This document shows, piece by piece, positions 1 through 11,275 of a stretch of DNA of 64,000 nucleotides. The stretch spans positions 76,370,166-76,434,165 of the forward strand of contig CM042017.1 in the NCBI GenBank assembly GCA_023525715.1. The letters run 5' to 3'. The notes under the pieces were generated by a model. That model was given only the letters and a program-made list of their open reading frames with translations. It ran no database searches and was not told the origin of the DNA. A program made the translations under genes and the position numbers. This DNA is from Cichorium intybus (taxonomy: Eukaryota > Streptophyta > Magnoliopsida > Asterales > Asteraceae). Numbering within the stretch: the first letter of the stretch is position 1; each line of letters begins with the position of its first letter.

Positions 1-654
1 TTGGAGCTTGTCTCCATTAGTTCTTGTTGTTTTTGGTGTTATGAAGCTATTTCCAAGACTTTAAAGACAATGATGGCTCCATATCTTGGAAGAGGGTAGG
101 ATTCAGAGGCTAAGGATGAGTTCCTCTCCTTTAAGTCTCTGAAATCCAGAGAAAAACCCAAGCCTAGTCTTGATAGGGTTGAAAACAAAGTTTTAAGTTG
201 TTAATATTCATTTTTGGGAGTTAGATTGTCACCATGAGCTTACCTAGCTAGAATTGGTGGTTAAAAACTAAGTTTTCATGAGTTGATGACTGTTTTGGAC
301 GACTCCTGAAAGTTGGAGCTTCTGTCTAGACGGATTAAGCACTTAATGAAGGAAATGGCTGAACAGAGGAGATAGCGGTGCTATCTCAGAAGATAGAGGC
401 GCTATTGATAGCGGCGCTATCTCTGGAGATAGAGGCGCTATCTCTCTGTTTGACCAGAAGTTGACTTTTGTTGACCTGTTGACTTTGACTTCTCGGTCAG
501 TGGACTTTGGAGTCAGAAACCCTAAGGAAACCCTAGTGTAAATTCTTGGGGTTAGGGATTTTAGATGAAAATTGTGTATTAATAAAATATTCGAATAATA
601 GGAAGCTTGGGAGATTTTACCGACTTTGCATAAAATAGCCTAGCAACAAATAAG

Positions 655-970
655 GTGAGTCTCCTCACTGTCATGATTATAATATCGATGTTTGTCGGCG
701 AAAGCCGATGACGATGATTGTCGGCGAAAGCCGATGACGATGATTGTCGGCGAAAGCCGATGATGATGTTTGCCAGTGAAAGCCGATGACGATGTTAGCC
801 GGCGATGGCCGATGACGATGTTGTCGACGAAAGTCGATGATGGTGATTTCCGACGGATCGGGGCAAGCCCGAGAGTCGAGCGGTGTTTTAATGATGTTTA
901 TGAATTATTGGAAAACTTGGGGGAACTCACTAAGCAATGTGCTTACGGTTTTATGTTTAAAATGTTTCAG
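655..970 (+). other. Predicted intron inside the gypsy LTR
   Basis: A consensus donor, AAG|GTGAGT, lies at 652-660 and a TTTCAG|G acceptor ends at 970. The inverted repeat GGTGAGTCTCCTCACT overlaps the donor. Four other LTRs in the window have the same arrangement (61866-62257; 43146-44436; minus 25150-24866; minus 36621-36310). The intron is inferred and no transcript is available. Confidence 0.35.
693..848 (+). repeat. 26-bp minisatellite, about six copies
   Basis: The unit carries GCCGATGACGATG preceded by GTCGGCGAAA. The first three copies start exactly 26 bp apart (tcgg at 695, 721 and 747), and later copies are diverged. It lies inside the predicted LTR intron. Other LTRs in this window carry unrelated minisatellites at the same relative place. 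Confidence 0.85.
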
Positions 971-1197
971 GTTCTCATGGCGCGGGAGGCTCGGGCACGG
1001 CGTGATCTCGGGCATTGGCATCCGTTTATTTGACTTCCGCTGTTTTTACTTTTGACTATGGATTATGACACTTATTTTGTCTTTTGGTGAACCTTATGAA
1101 TGATTTAAAAATGAATGAATGGTTTGGACGTGTATTTTAATTACATTTAGTCTTCACAAGAAAAAAAAATTTTATGAGTATTGTTGGGACGTTACAC

Positions 1198-4100
1198 TCC
1201 CACTTGGATAAGTCTATGACTATAATTACTAATTTAACCTCTAATTAATTAGCAAACTGTAGCTTCCTAGAAAGTGCTGCCGAACTCTGACCCAGTCAGT
1301 TCTGTCCATAGATAAGTGATCATATGATCCTCCGTCCAACAAGATATTTTCGGACATGAGACATGGATTGAGATCAATCTCTGTCCGATACTCTGTTTCC
1401 CGATTTCCGATTTGCATATGACATAAGACTTCTCATTGAACACATCAATTCAGTCCTGACTGGCCAGCACTTTAGTCAACTTCAAAATCATCGAGAGGCC
1501 TACAGATATCTGTTTCCCATCAGGGTCAAGGAACGAATAAGCTTCCACTCATATGCTTGTGTCTTTTACTCATCAAAATCGGACACAACAATACGTTTTA
1601 TAACATCGAGTTACCGATGCGTTTACGCATTATCAATATACAACCGACTTGTAAATTTCAACTCATAAGTCTCCGCTTCAAGACCATAAGATATTATCGT
1701 CTCAAAAATTGCTCGTGATATAATCCATGAAGCAATTCTTTGAGCGTTTGTTTATCCAATACTCAAATCTCTATTTCTAAGTACTCATGAACGTTATAGC
1801 AATGTTGTTGCTATGTCTAACTCTTTAGACAATCTACAATCAATTCATGACAATCTTGATTCAATACTTACTTCCCAAAGTATGAGCGACTGTGGACCTT
1901 TCGAATAATCAAATTATTTGGGAAGTAAAACATGCGAAAGTGAAACATAAAATCTGACTGGCAGCTACTCTTGCTTATTACCAAGTCTCCACAAGGTAAT
2001 CACCAAGTCGGATCCGTCATAATACTATTATCGATTTCTTGTTTTTCTTTTAAACTTTCAATTCAAGTTTTATATCTATGTCTACATGAACCTTTTACTC
2101 TTTCTATGTATCCAAAGTGTCTTATACTGATACACTTCATTGCAGATGATCCAATCGAATGCTCTTCCGATGACTATTTCGAGGTGTTATGATGTGCCGG
2201 TGAACCACATGCGCTCCATCAGAATACCAACGAAACTCTTTAACTATGAAGCACCATGTCTTGGTGTAAATAATTACTAATTTGAAACTCCTTTCAAATT
2301 GTTACTAACATTCACCCCAATCATTTCCCAATGATTTCTCACGTGTGTTCAAATAATCCATCCAGTACTCTCAGCCAGGCTATATCCTGAATCCAACTTA
2401 CTATGCTCTAAGCATTAAGTCATCAGGATATGTTCATGACACTTCTGATTGATCCAAGAAGCTCGTGGAATCCGATGTAATTTTATTCCAAACCTTTTGG
2501 AATCTAAAGATTACTGATAATCCTGTGTCATGACTTTCGAAAACTATTTCCTTTCGGAGACTCTTTCTCATGCATCTTGAATCTTATCAAGATCATGCTC
2601 ACAATGGCTGGGTCTATACTGACGATTTCATCTATCCGATAGATGTCCGTGAACTACGTGAGTATGTTGCACCTTCTTTACATCTTTCATGCCAAGTCAT
2701 CACACTTTGCAATGATAGGAAACTCCTTTCCTGGGTTTGTGCACCTTGAATCTCATCAAGATCACATTAGAAGAGTTTTGATCTATCTAAATTCTAATAG
2801 ATGTATGCAACAACTTGAGTACGCTGTATCTCTATTAAGTCTTTCATAGCGAACCATCTCTTAATGTCAAGTCATTACACTTTGTAATGATAAGAGACGT
2901 TTTCTAGAATCAGTATGTAACCAACATACAGTGATAACGATACTCCCACTGGCTTTGACACGGTTATCTTACTCATTCGGATTATTCACAAAATCCAAAC
3001 CTTTGGCACATTTTGAGAATCCGAAGTCCAAACCTTTTGACACAGTTATGGGAATCTTTCAGGCTATTCACAAAATCCAAACTTTTGGCATATTTTGAGA
3101 ATCCGGATATCCTTTCTTGCGAGATGCCCGTGGGATGAATCCCGGGCCCATGTACCTTTGTATTGGCACACTCTTTGTGAGTCCCTATTATTGTGCTGGT
3201 AAACCACACACGCTCCACTAACGACTCACAAGGTCTAGCTTTACTAAACAGTATCCTTTTGGATTTCATCTTCTATTGAGAGTGCTTCTCTCGGAATCAA
3301 TTACTTGACTCTGAGTATCGTCTCATTCAACCAGATGTTCTGTAAGTACATTTCTATCTATGTTGCTTTCTTTTGATAGTTCAATTACTCCCACTGGTTA
3401 TTAGACCAGGTGTAAAGTCAATCAAATTGGAACATAAACTGTATCTCGCCCTTAGGTTCTCTTATTTGGCAGCAAACGGGCTCACCAATGCTTCCAAGTA
3501 GTCGGATTGCTTATCCGTACCAACTTTAGTGTTTTACCACTAATCGGTATGTCACCCAGATCATAACTACTTATGACGGTGACCAATACTACTGGTCAAG
3601 AGAAGAGTATGTCAGGTTTAACAGGAATCCGATTCCTGGTCAAGGCCTAGTGATGACTAAAGGTTCTTTCAATTGGCTAATACTGAACTCATTCAGGATT
3701 ATTCTTACTCCCACTGTTTCCTCAGAATATGAGTCCTTTCCAAAAGAACTCTTCTTTCACAGTTACAGTCGGGATAGCTAATGAAACGACATTGCTGATC
3801 AGGTACAGGCTAGTCATGAGGTTCGGACGAACGCTACATGACCCTGGACTTTCTATGTACAAGTGGGACGATCCCAGCTTTACACTTCAGACAGTGTCTG
3901 CAAAACCTACTTAGTCTAAGACGTGGTCGGAATATGGTTTCTATGGTCTGACTGGTTGAATATTCAATTCATCGAAAACTATTTGGAAGTGTATCGAGGA
4001 TCGAACTATTTCGACCAAAGCTCCATCATCTTCCCTAAGACACATTATAACCATTAATGTTCTAGGAAGGGAATAAACTATGAAACATTTTCTCAGTTTA

Positions 4101-5291
4101 TGTTGTCATTCAGGTTCTGTTGATCTTATACTTCCTTTGACGTCCTTGAACAGTTCAAGGTTTCAATCAATCGCTTATTCTGATAAGCGAAGCTATATTT
4201 GTCAAACTAATTGGCAAATATTATGAAGTATTACTAATTGTGTTATGTTTAAAGACTTGAGCAATACACAGTAACTAATGTGTCCGTTGTTCATAATCTT
4301 AATGTCTTTTACATCTCTATGTAAATTTATGACTTTGTTAATTTTGTTCAAGATATGCAATCATCACCTGACTCTAAGTCAACTGATTCCAAAATCCTAT
4401 CCACTGGATCTTTGGGTGATTTATGTCTTGCCACAAATGATTTTATTAAGAACTCAATTCATCATGTGACTCTAAGTCAAATGATTCCAAAGTCCTGTCC
4501 AACTGGACCTTTGGTTGAATTGATCCTTATAAAATTTTCTTTAACAATCATAGAGGACACAATTCATGAATCCAAAACCCTTTGGATGTATCAACATTCA
4601 AGTTATTGTCATTCATGCAATTATCACATTCATACAACATTTCAAGGATAAGTTAAACAACCATGTATTAAAAGAAATTTAACATTTTATTAAAATATAA
4701 TATCCGTGAACAATGTATTATATGACAGACAATGTCACACGCATCTAATAAGCTAATAACAAGATCATAATATCTAACTAAACTCCAAAACTGCATGAGC
4801 TTCAGATCCAATCCGAATATGCTCCTATGCAATAATATCTCGCATCCTACAGAGTCCATGCATACAGAGCATATGTGAGAAACACATCCTGTATCAAGGA
4901 ACTAAGGATTAGGAGTTCTGAGTTTTAAGATATTCCTGAGTTGCCAAACCGTTCAGCTTCGGAGCATTTTTCCAATATTTCTGTGAGTGTGTCCCATCTT
5001 GTGGATTCCCAGTTTGAGACATCGATGAACCGGTCCAGACGATCTGGATCATTTCTTGATGTGCCTTATTACTAGACTCAATCCCGAAGCAGCTGAATCA
5101 ATGGAACTATGCTTCTCCATGAACGACTCATACATAGTCAACATTGAATGCATTTCCATGATTGTCTTATCTGGTTACCCTTCCTGTACATCTGGATGAA
5201 CATACCAGCGAGTCGAGTTAATGCTCAACTCCAAATTAAAGGGTGACCAAATTTATACAGTTCACCTACGTGTCTCTCTATCTTGAGAACA
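1198..5291 (-). mobile_element. Decayed interior of a minus-strand Ty1/copia element
   Basis: No open frame of useful length remains on either strand and no reverse transcriptase or integrase motif could be read. It is assigned to the copia element because it continues leftwards from the gag remnant at 5292-5708 and starts with a copia-like polypurine tract on the minus strand (AAGTGGGAG at about 1199-1207). A motif of about 30 bp built around AACCACACACGCTCCA recurs at 2192-2220 and 3191-3220, and again in the leader at 6042-6070 and 6122-6152. A direct repeat containing CACAAAATCCAAAC occurs near 2986 and 3070. The expected 3' LTR is absent at the left edge. Confidence 0.45.
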
Positions 5292-5708
5292 TGTGAACTG
5301 GTGCTACTTCCTACACACTTCAAGCTCTTTGAAGATCTTAGCTCGTCCTTTGTCAACCGGTTCTCGGAACCTTTCCTCGACCAGCTGTGCTAACTTATCT
5401 GACCCCAGGAATTCTAAATTCCTGCGAAACTTGGGGTCAATGATCAATAGCATGAGACAACGAACTTCCTTGGACTTAATGGTCAAGGGGTCATGCTCAT
5501 CACAAGCTACTGTGTGATGTCATGCTTTGGGGAGCGAACACTCAATAAGATATGGTTTGCCAGCACAACTAAGAACCATTCTCTATTTGTGAAGCCATAC
5601 CACATAGTTCAGGCCAGTCAGCCTTACCATATGTAATAGGTGCTTTATGAAACTCTCAGAAATGGGTGAAGGAGGAGAAGGAGGAGAACTGACACTATCT
5701 TTAGACAT
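5292..5708 (-). pseudogene. Ty1/copia GAG remnant
   Basis: Read on the minus strand from an ATG at 5708, the product opens MSKDSVSS followed by a Ser/Pro-rich stretch. It then has the copia GAG (UBN2-type) signature GLNYVVWLHK and a partner segment RMVLSCAGKPYLIE. Two in-frame stops interrupt it before a second open part (5486-5304) containing LMLLIIDPKFRRNLEF. The family protein packages retrotransposon RNA. This copy is broken and is only the N-terminal part of a normal GAG. Gag-like words continue weakly to about 4900 without a usable frame. Confidence 0.6.
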
Positions 5709-6917
5709 TTATAAAATTTGAATTTGTTAGTTTAATTTTAATTCTTCTTAAACAATTACCCAATATATTATTTAACAAGGCTCGGATCCAAAATACCCCA
5801 ACTATGGTGTGAAGAGGGATGTCGTAATCACAACATAATGGTCATTAAGGTAGATAAACATTTATCAATTTCAGTCTTATGAAATTCCTAGATCTGTGAG
5901 ATTCATTGAACTGTTCAATGGCATGTTTAATCTTGGATATGCTCTTCTATTTATGACTGGGATGCCGAGGATCACAAACTAGATGTGAATAACCATGCAA
6001 ATATGCTCGGTAACCTCAATGTCATTTATGATCTCTAATTGATGTGCCGGTTAACCACACACGGTCCATCAACAATGATAAATCATGGGAAACCCATTAC
6101 CACTCTTTATGAGCCCCTATTAGTGTGCCGGCAAACCACACACGCTCCACTAATGTCTCATAAAGTGTAATGTGCAATTTAATGGATTAGCATCTATTTC
6201 ACATGTTTTCTAAAGTAACTAGATTTGGGATTTTATAAAACTGTTCTAGTACTTTGATTAATAACATTATACTTTTAATGAGATTAAGCGGTCCTATCAA
6301 ACCCATTCGGCTAACGACCCTACACTGATCAAGAGAGCGGTGGGTGAGAGTGGACACCCATTAGACCGCCATTTTATAGACAGTCTCTTTATACCCTCCT
6401 TATTGGTCAGCTTCATGAATGAGGCCTACTATTGATTTGACTAATCAATTTATCTTATATATATAATATTAACTTTTAATTATAATATATATAAGATGTA
6501 TTTTAAACTTTTAAAATATTCCTGGTTTATCTATTTAATTTTCAAAAATTAACAATTAATTTTAAAATTAAATTTAAACCTTTAAATGATTTAATTTATC
6601 TTTTAATTAAATAATTAATTAAATCCAGATAGGCATCACAAATTAATCAAATTAATTTAATCCCATCTTAAACCCCTAAATTTCGAAAATAGCAAATAAT
6701 GGGTTTAAGGTTATCCATTTATTAAATAATCACAGTTACCAAAAATAGAAAACCTTCTAAAACCCTAATGCACAAAAATCGAAAATTACAAGGGGAGTGC
6801 TAGGGTTTCTAAAACCCTAATGCCTAAAATCGAAATTGGCCTAATTAGGGTTTAGATTCAATAAACCCTAAAAAAAGAAATAACAATTACAGCAATTCAA
6901 TCAGAAAACAACCAAAA
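5709..6917 (-). other. Untranslated leader of the minus-strand copia element
   Basis: This is the sequence between the primer binding site (6918-6929) and the gag ATG (5708). It is AT-rich from 6440 to 6900 and has two copies of the AACCACACACGCTCCA-type motif. No coding capacity is visible. Confidence 0.5.
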
Positions 6918-6929
6918 GCTCTCATACCA
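6918..6929 (-). other. Primer binding site, tRNA-iMet type, one mismatch
   Basis: The plus strand reads GCTCTCATACCA, the complement of TGGTATGAGAGC. This differs by one base from the usual TGGTATCAGAGC. It lies one base inside the LTR at 6931, as expected for a minus-strand element. Confidence 0.8.
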
Positions 6930-6930
6930 C

Positions 6931-7651
6931 TGAAAGGTTTTATGCAAATCTATGAACTAAAACCCTAAGTTCACATGCAACCTAGATTGGATCTATGTTT
7001 TCTAACTTTGAACATATAAATAATTCCTAAAGGCCAACAGAAAAATTACTAAAGAAATAAATCAGAAAAACTAACCTTTAGAATTAATCATGAAGCTGAG
7101 CATCACAAGTGTCTTGCCTCAAATGAGATCACAACTAAGAGCTAGGGGAAAGGTCACGAAATTCCAGAGAGATTAGGTCAAAATGGCGTAGAAAAATAGG
7201 TACCCCAGGGTCCCTATTTATAGCCTCTAGCAGATAACCAGATAAGCCTTTAGAGATAAACCTTTTGAATTCAAATCAAGATAAACCTTTATCTTTAGTT
7301 CAAATCTATTTATCCTAACTTATTATAATCGAAATTATATATTATTATATATATAATTTTGCTGGTTATTATCCTGCCAAAATTGTCACTTACTCAATTA
7401 TTGAATAATTACAATTCCAGATTAATTTCTAATTAATTAATATAGTTTCTAATTAATGTATTATCACTTTAATATATTAATAAACTATTTATTTTATTTC
7501 TATTGATTTATTAATTATATAATAAATCAATCTTTCTCTCTCATGGACTTTCTACCAAACCTCCAGCTATGAGAGCAACCCAAATGGACTTTGCTACTAT
7601 TAATTAGGTAAATACAAATTATTAGTCATGGCTTAGACACCTAATCCAACA
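6931..7651 (-). mobile_element. 5' LTR of the minus-strand copia element
   Basis: The 721-bp segment begins TGAAAGG and ends TCCAACA on the plus strand, so on the minus strand it runs TGTTGGATTAGG...CCTTTCA. A TATA box (TATAAATA, minus strand) is at 7222-7215. The start resembles the copia LTRs ending at 25729 and 57333, including the shared words for CCAAATGGACTTTG and CCCTCATGACCC. It directly follows the primer site. Confidence 0.8.
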
Positions 7652-8734
7652 GTAACTTCACCTATAGTATAGTGAGAAGACTCACATGATCTGCAACCGT
7701 AAGGTAGACACTCCACGCAAGTGTCCTCAGATCCCGACAATGCGAACTCCCTAACAATGGTAAATTTTACTTAGAACTTCCTAAACCCCAAACAGGATAA
7801 ACCTCCAAGACCTATACCCCAAACCCTCAAGTTTGACCAAAAGTCAAACTGGTCAAAAAGGCAACGGTCAACAGCCAGTTAATGCCGCTATCTTTCCTAG
7901 ATAGCGTTGCTAACTGTGAACAGTCCGAAAAATCTATTAAGCTCTTAATAAATTCAGCCAAGGTGCCAAGTCCTTACAGAACTTATCCAAAATGAACCCA
8001 TAAAGTTGCCACCTTTATGATTAGACATGCCCAAAACTCAAAACCTAAATCCAAAAGCTCCAAAAACTAACCAAACAACCAATAAAACACCCAAAAGAGC
8101 TTGACTTACTCTCTAAACTGACTTAATGGCTCAAGGAATGCTACAAGAAGCATAAATGCCAGAACTTTCCTAAGAAGTTCCAAAGAGCAAGCCAAAAGGG
8201 ACCAAATATCCATTTCTACCATCCCAAACACTAAATCATCCACATAAATACAAAAAGGAACGAGCTTTATACTCATAGAGGTCCAAAAAATGCAGATCTT
8301 TGAAGATTCAACCAAGGGAAACAACTTCTAGCATCACCATCAATCTTCTAACACCATCAAAGCTTCAAAAATCCATCCAAAGAGACCAAAATCATCAAAA
8401 ACCCATCCAAGAAGGCTAGAGAGTGAAAAGTGACGTTTTGGAGGCTGAAATGTCGACAATTGCGGCTGTCCTAGGGTTTCCTTGCTTTATAAATGCCGAC
8501 AGCAGTTAGCGTTGCTAACCTTGTATTAGCGTTGCTAATTGCAGATCGTGCGAATCCACGACCAAGCTGTCAAACTTAGCGGCGCTAACTGCACTTAGCG
8601 ACTTTAACTCTTAACTTAGCGGCACTAACTGCCCTTAGCGACTCTAATCCTTAACTTAGCGGTGCTAACGGCAAAATTTCTCAAAATCTCATTCCTTTAA
8701 CATCAAACTTGGGCCTTTTGGGATTAGGTTCATA
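7652..8734 (-). mobile_element. Ty3/gypsy LTR remnant, minus strand
   Basis: The minus strand shows the gypsy LTR layout seen elsewhere in the window: repeated TTAGCGCCGCTAA-like near-palindromes (8500-8660, 7885-7915), a TATA-like TTTATAAA (8486-8495) and a GTGAGTCTTCTCAC inverted repeat (7671-7686). It is cut on the left by the copia LTR at 6931-7651 and on the right by the copia element at 8735. The gypsy family start and end are not visible. Confidence 0.55.
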
Positions 8735-9073
8735 TGTTAGGATCGAGACACTTAGCATACGAACACGAAACTCACACACTCAGCTCACAAATTAAGAACA
8801 CAATGATTTTACGTGGTTCGGATTCGGTGTCAATCCTACATCCACGGGCACAACTAGATTTTATTTGAATGAGGAGATTACAAGAGATACACACTCAATC
8901 TTTGCATGTATTGTGTGTTGTGGTGCATGTTGTTCTTCAACTAATGACCTATTTATACATGTAAGAAGTTAATGTGAAATGAAGAACATTGAATGAGGCT
9001 ACCAAACTTATTAGGCTACCAACCATTCACCAACCTTTGAATAAATCTTCAAAATATTCACATTCACCTAACA
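8735..9073 (-). repeat. 3' LTR of the short copia element
   Basis: It is 339 bp, starts TGTTAGGATCG and ends CACCTAACA on the plus strand. It matches 11276-11614 except for one base (ACACAATG here, ACACAAGG in the other copy). A TATA box on the minus strand is at 8957-8950. Confidence 0.93.
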
Positions 9074-9086
9074 ATCTCCCACTTGA
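9074..9086 (-). other. Polypurine tract of the short copia element
   Basis: The minus strand reads CAAGTGGGAGATT directly before the 3' LTR start TGTTAGG. This is the usual plus-strand priming site of copia elements. Confidence 0.85.
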
Positions 9087-9200
9087 AGATTTTGAACATC
9101 TCTCATTAATCTCCTAACATAACAAGTCTTCCAAGCTTCCAGTTCCCAAGAACAAGCTAAGACTCAGTCAAATTCCCTTAGTTATAGCCGCCCTTCATCT

Positions 9201-10748
9201 TCAAGTACTAGAAGGGCCAGTTGAAGCTCCTACTAGCTCCAACTCAGCCGTGGCTAATCCCACCACCGACTCATCCTCTGTCTCAACCGGTTTGGACACT
9301 CCACCAGCTCTAGAGATACACTGAGGACCACTAACACTCTCCAAACTTTGCAAACTTCCAACAGGAGAGAATTTTTCAGTCTTAGTCTTTAAAACCCAAC
9401 GGCTCTTTGTAACTGTACCCGAAACACACCCCGTGCTCCCACTGTCACAAAATCCCCTGAATGGTTTAGACTTTCCGACTCGTTCAACTAACATCTCTTT
9501 GGCTCCAGAATTCATGTTTGCAAAATGAACTCTCTTAGCACTAGATTTAGCGAACCAGATTTTGTCATGCTTAACGGGGACGGTCATACTTCCCTCAGCA
9601 GGTACCTCAACCATATACAATGACCCACGCTTCATACCTTGAGCAATCACCGAATTACCATTGACCACCCTCCATTTACCACCACCAAACCTTACTTCCA
9701 GTCCTTGTTTATCCAGCTGACCAACAGAAATTAATTTCTTCTTCAGCTCCGGAATCACCCTGACATTCTTCAGGTTCCATGTAGTTCCCAATGAAGTAAC
9801 CAGATCAATATCTCCCATGCCCATTACTTGAAGCATCTCGTCATTTGCTAACCGTACCTTCCCAAAATCTCCTTCTTTTAGATTCACCATCGTTTCTCCG
9901 TTGTCCATGGCGTGAAACGAAGCCCCTGAATCCATGACCCAAGAGTCTACAAAACTTTCCATACTTAGTATCAGTGCATCATCCTCAGACACACCCTCAG
10001 CACCACCAATGTTTAATTCTTTTTTTGGACATTGACTCTTAACATGTCCCACCTCTTGGCAGTTCCAGCACTTCACATTCTTCCTAGTTCTAGAAGAACT
10101 TCTTCCTCGGCTCCCACTGTTCCTGCTATTCCCTCTACCTCTTCCGATGTTTAATAACTCAGAAGAAGAAGATCCACCTTGATTCTTGCGTCTGACATCC
10201 TCGCCAAGAACCAAATCTCTAACCCCTTCAAAAGTCATACCACTGGTCCCCACTGAACTTGTAACAGCGGTTACTGTTCCAGACCAGCTATCAGGTAGTG
10301 AAGCTAGTAGCAGTGAAGCTTGAGTCTCATTATCAAGTTTAATTCCCACAGATGATAATCTGGACAGAATTGAATTTAGATTGTTAATGTGAACCGTAAC
10401 AGAACTTTCCTCATTCATCTTTGTAGTGAATAACTCCCTCATCAAGAACACCTTGTTAGCCACCGACGGTTTCTCATACATGTTCATCAGAGCATCCATC
10501 ATACCACGCGCCGTGGTTTCCTTCATGATGTTGAAAGCAACGCTCCTTTCCAACGACAACGTAATAACCGCCTTAGCTTTCTTGTCCTTTGAGTTTCACG
10601 CATCTTCAACAGCTTTTTCCATTTTCTCCGGTTTGTCTCCAAGTACCACATCCAAGTCTTTCTGACATAACAATGCTTCTATTTGCATTTTCCACCAACT
10701 AAAGTCAGAACCGTTGAACTTCTCGATTACAATCTTGTCTTCAGCCAT
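9201..10748 (-). pseudogene. Copia GAG-protease reading frame with one in-frame stop
   Basis: The frame starts at the ATG at 10748 (MAEDKIVIEKFNG) and is interrupted once by TGA at 10598-10596, then stays open to 9201. In order it shows the copia GAG region (FNGSDFSWWKMQ; later LLLASLPDSW), an Arg/Ser/Gly-rich linker, one zinc knuckle (CWNCQEVGHVKSQC) and the protease active site WVMDSGASFHAM. A GAG-pre-integrase-like stretch follows (VIPELKKKLISVGQL ... RGSLYMVEV). The last 120 or so residues are Ser/Val-rich; KSRWVLKTKTEKFSP recalls an RT-region word, but no integrase or polymerase domain remains. The stop may be a recent mutation, since the LTRs are nearly identical. Without readthrough only a roughly 50-residue peptide or a product restarted at 10559 could be made. 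Confidence 0.88.
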
Positions 10749-10799
10749 TACGACAAACAAGAAACAACTTGAGACAATTTTGCAATTTTTCTGAGACTT

Positions 10800-11020
10800 C
10801 AGGGACCTGTCTTGCAATTTCCTGGAAGTTCAGGGACCTGTTTTGCAATTTTCGAAACTCCAGGGACCTGTTTTGCAATTTTCGGAACTCCAGGGACCTG
10901 TTTTGCAATTTTCTGAAAATCTGCTACAGTGATCTGCTACAGTTCTGCTACAGTGAACTGCTACAGGAACGCTACAGTGAACTGCTACAGGAATGCTACA
11001 ATGAACTGCTACAGTGTCGT
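10800..11020 (-). repeat. Two short tandem repeats in the leader of the short copia element
   Basis: A 30/31-bp unit with CAGGGACCTGTTTTGCAATT occurs four times, with starts at 10800, 10831, 10861 and 10891. It is followed at about 10920-11020 by repeated CTGCTACAGTGAA-like words. Both lie between the primer site and gag, where packaging or translational control signals usually sit. Their function is unknown. Confidence 0.85.
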
Positions 11021-11261
11021 CTTCTCCGGCGGACTCCGACGCTACAATGTCGTCTTCTCCGGCGATCTGGTTTCTCCGGTCACTATTCCGGCAAACGTTT
11101 GGCCGGCGATTTGGAGGTCTTCCGGTGGTCGAAAAAATCCAAAAAATATATTTTCGGAATCTGCGGAACGAGACCTTTCCAACGGCGTACACCAAAATCG
11201 TTTTTGAGACAAAAAATTTTCGACCAAAAAACAGAAAATCACCTTCTGGAGCTAAACCAAG

Positions 11262-11273
11262 GCTCTGATACCA
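11262..11273 (-). other. Primer binding site of the short copia element
   Basis: The plus strand reads GCTCTGATACCA, a perfect complement of TGGTATCAGAGC (initiator tRNA-Met). It is two bases inside the LTR that starts at 11276. Confidence 0.93.
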
Positions 11274-11275
11274 CT

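Larger units (their letters stand above)
1..1197 (+). mobile_element. Ty3/gypsy-type LTR, 5'-truncated by window edge
   Basis: This stretch ends in GGGACGTTACA, the same end as the gypsy LTR at 61006-62465 (GGGGCGTTACA). It carries near-palindromic repeats of the GATAGCGGCGCTATC type at about 370-440, a possible splice donor (AG|GTGAGT at 653-660), a 26-bp minisatellite and a possible acceptor (TTTCAG ending at 970). No primer binding site follows. The next bases, CTCCCACTTGG, look like the polypurine tract of a minus-strand copia element. It is therefore an LTR end without its own interior, either a solo LTR or a recombination product. The LTR identity rests on similarity to better supported copies in this window. 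Confidence 0.6.

Noticed and set aside
9201..10559. A host zinc-knuckle protein gene
   Set aside because: The DSGAS protease motif, flanking LTRs, primer site and target duplications show it is a copia polyprotein part.
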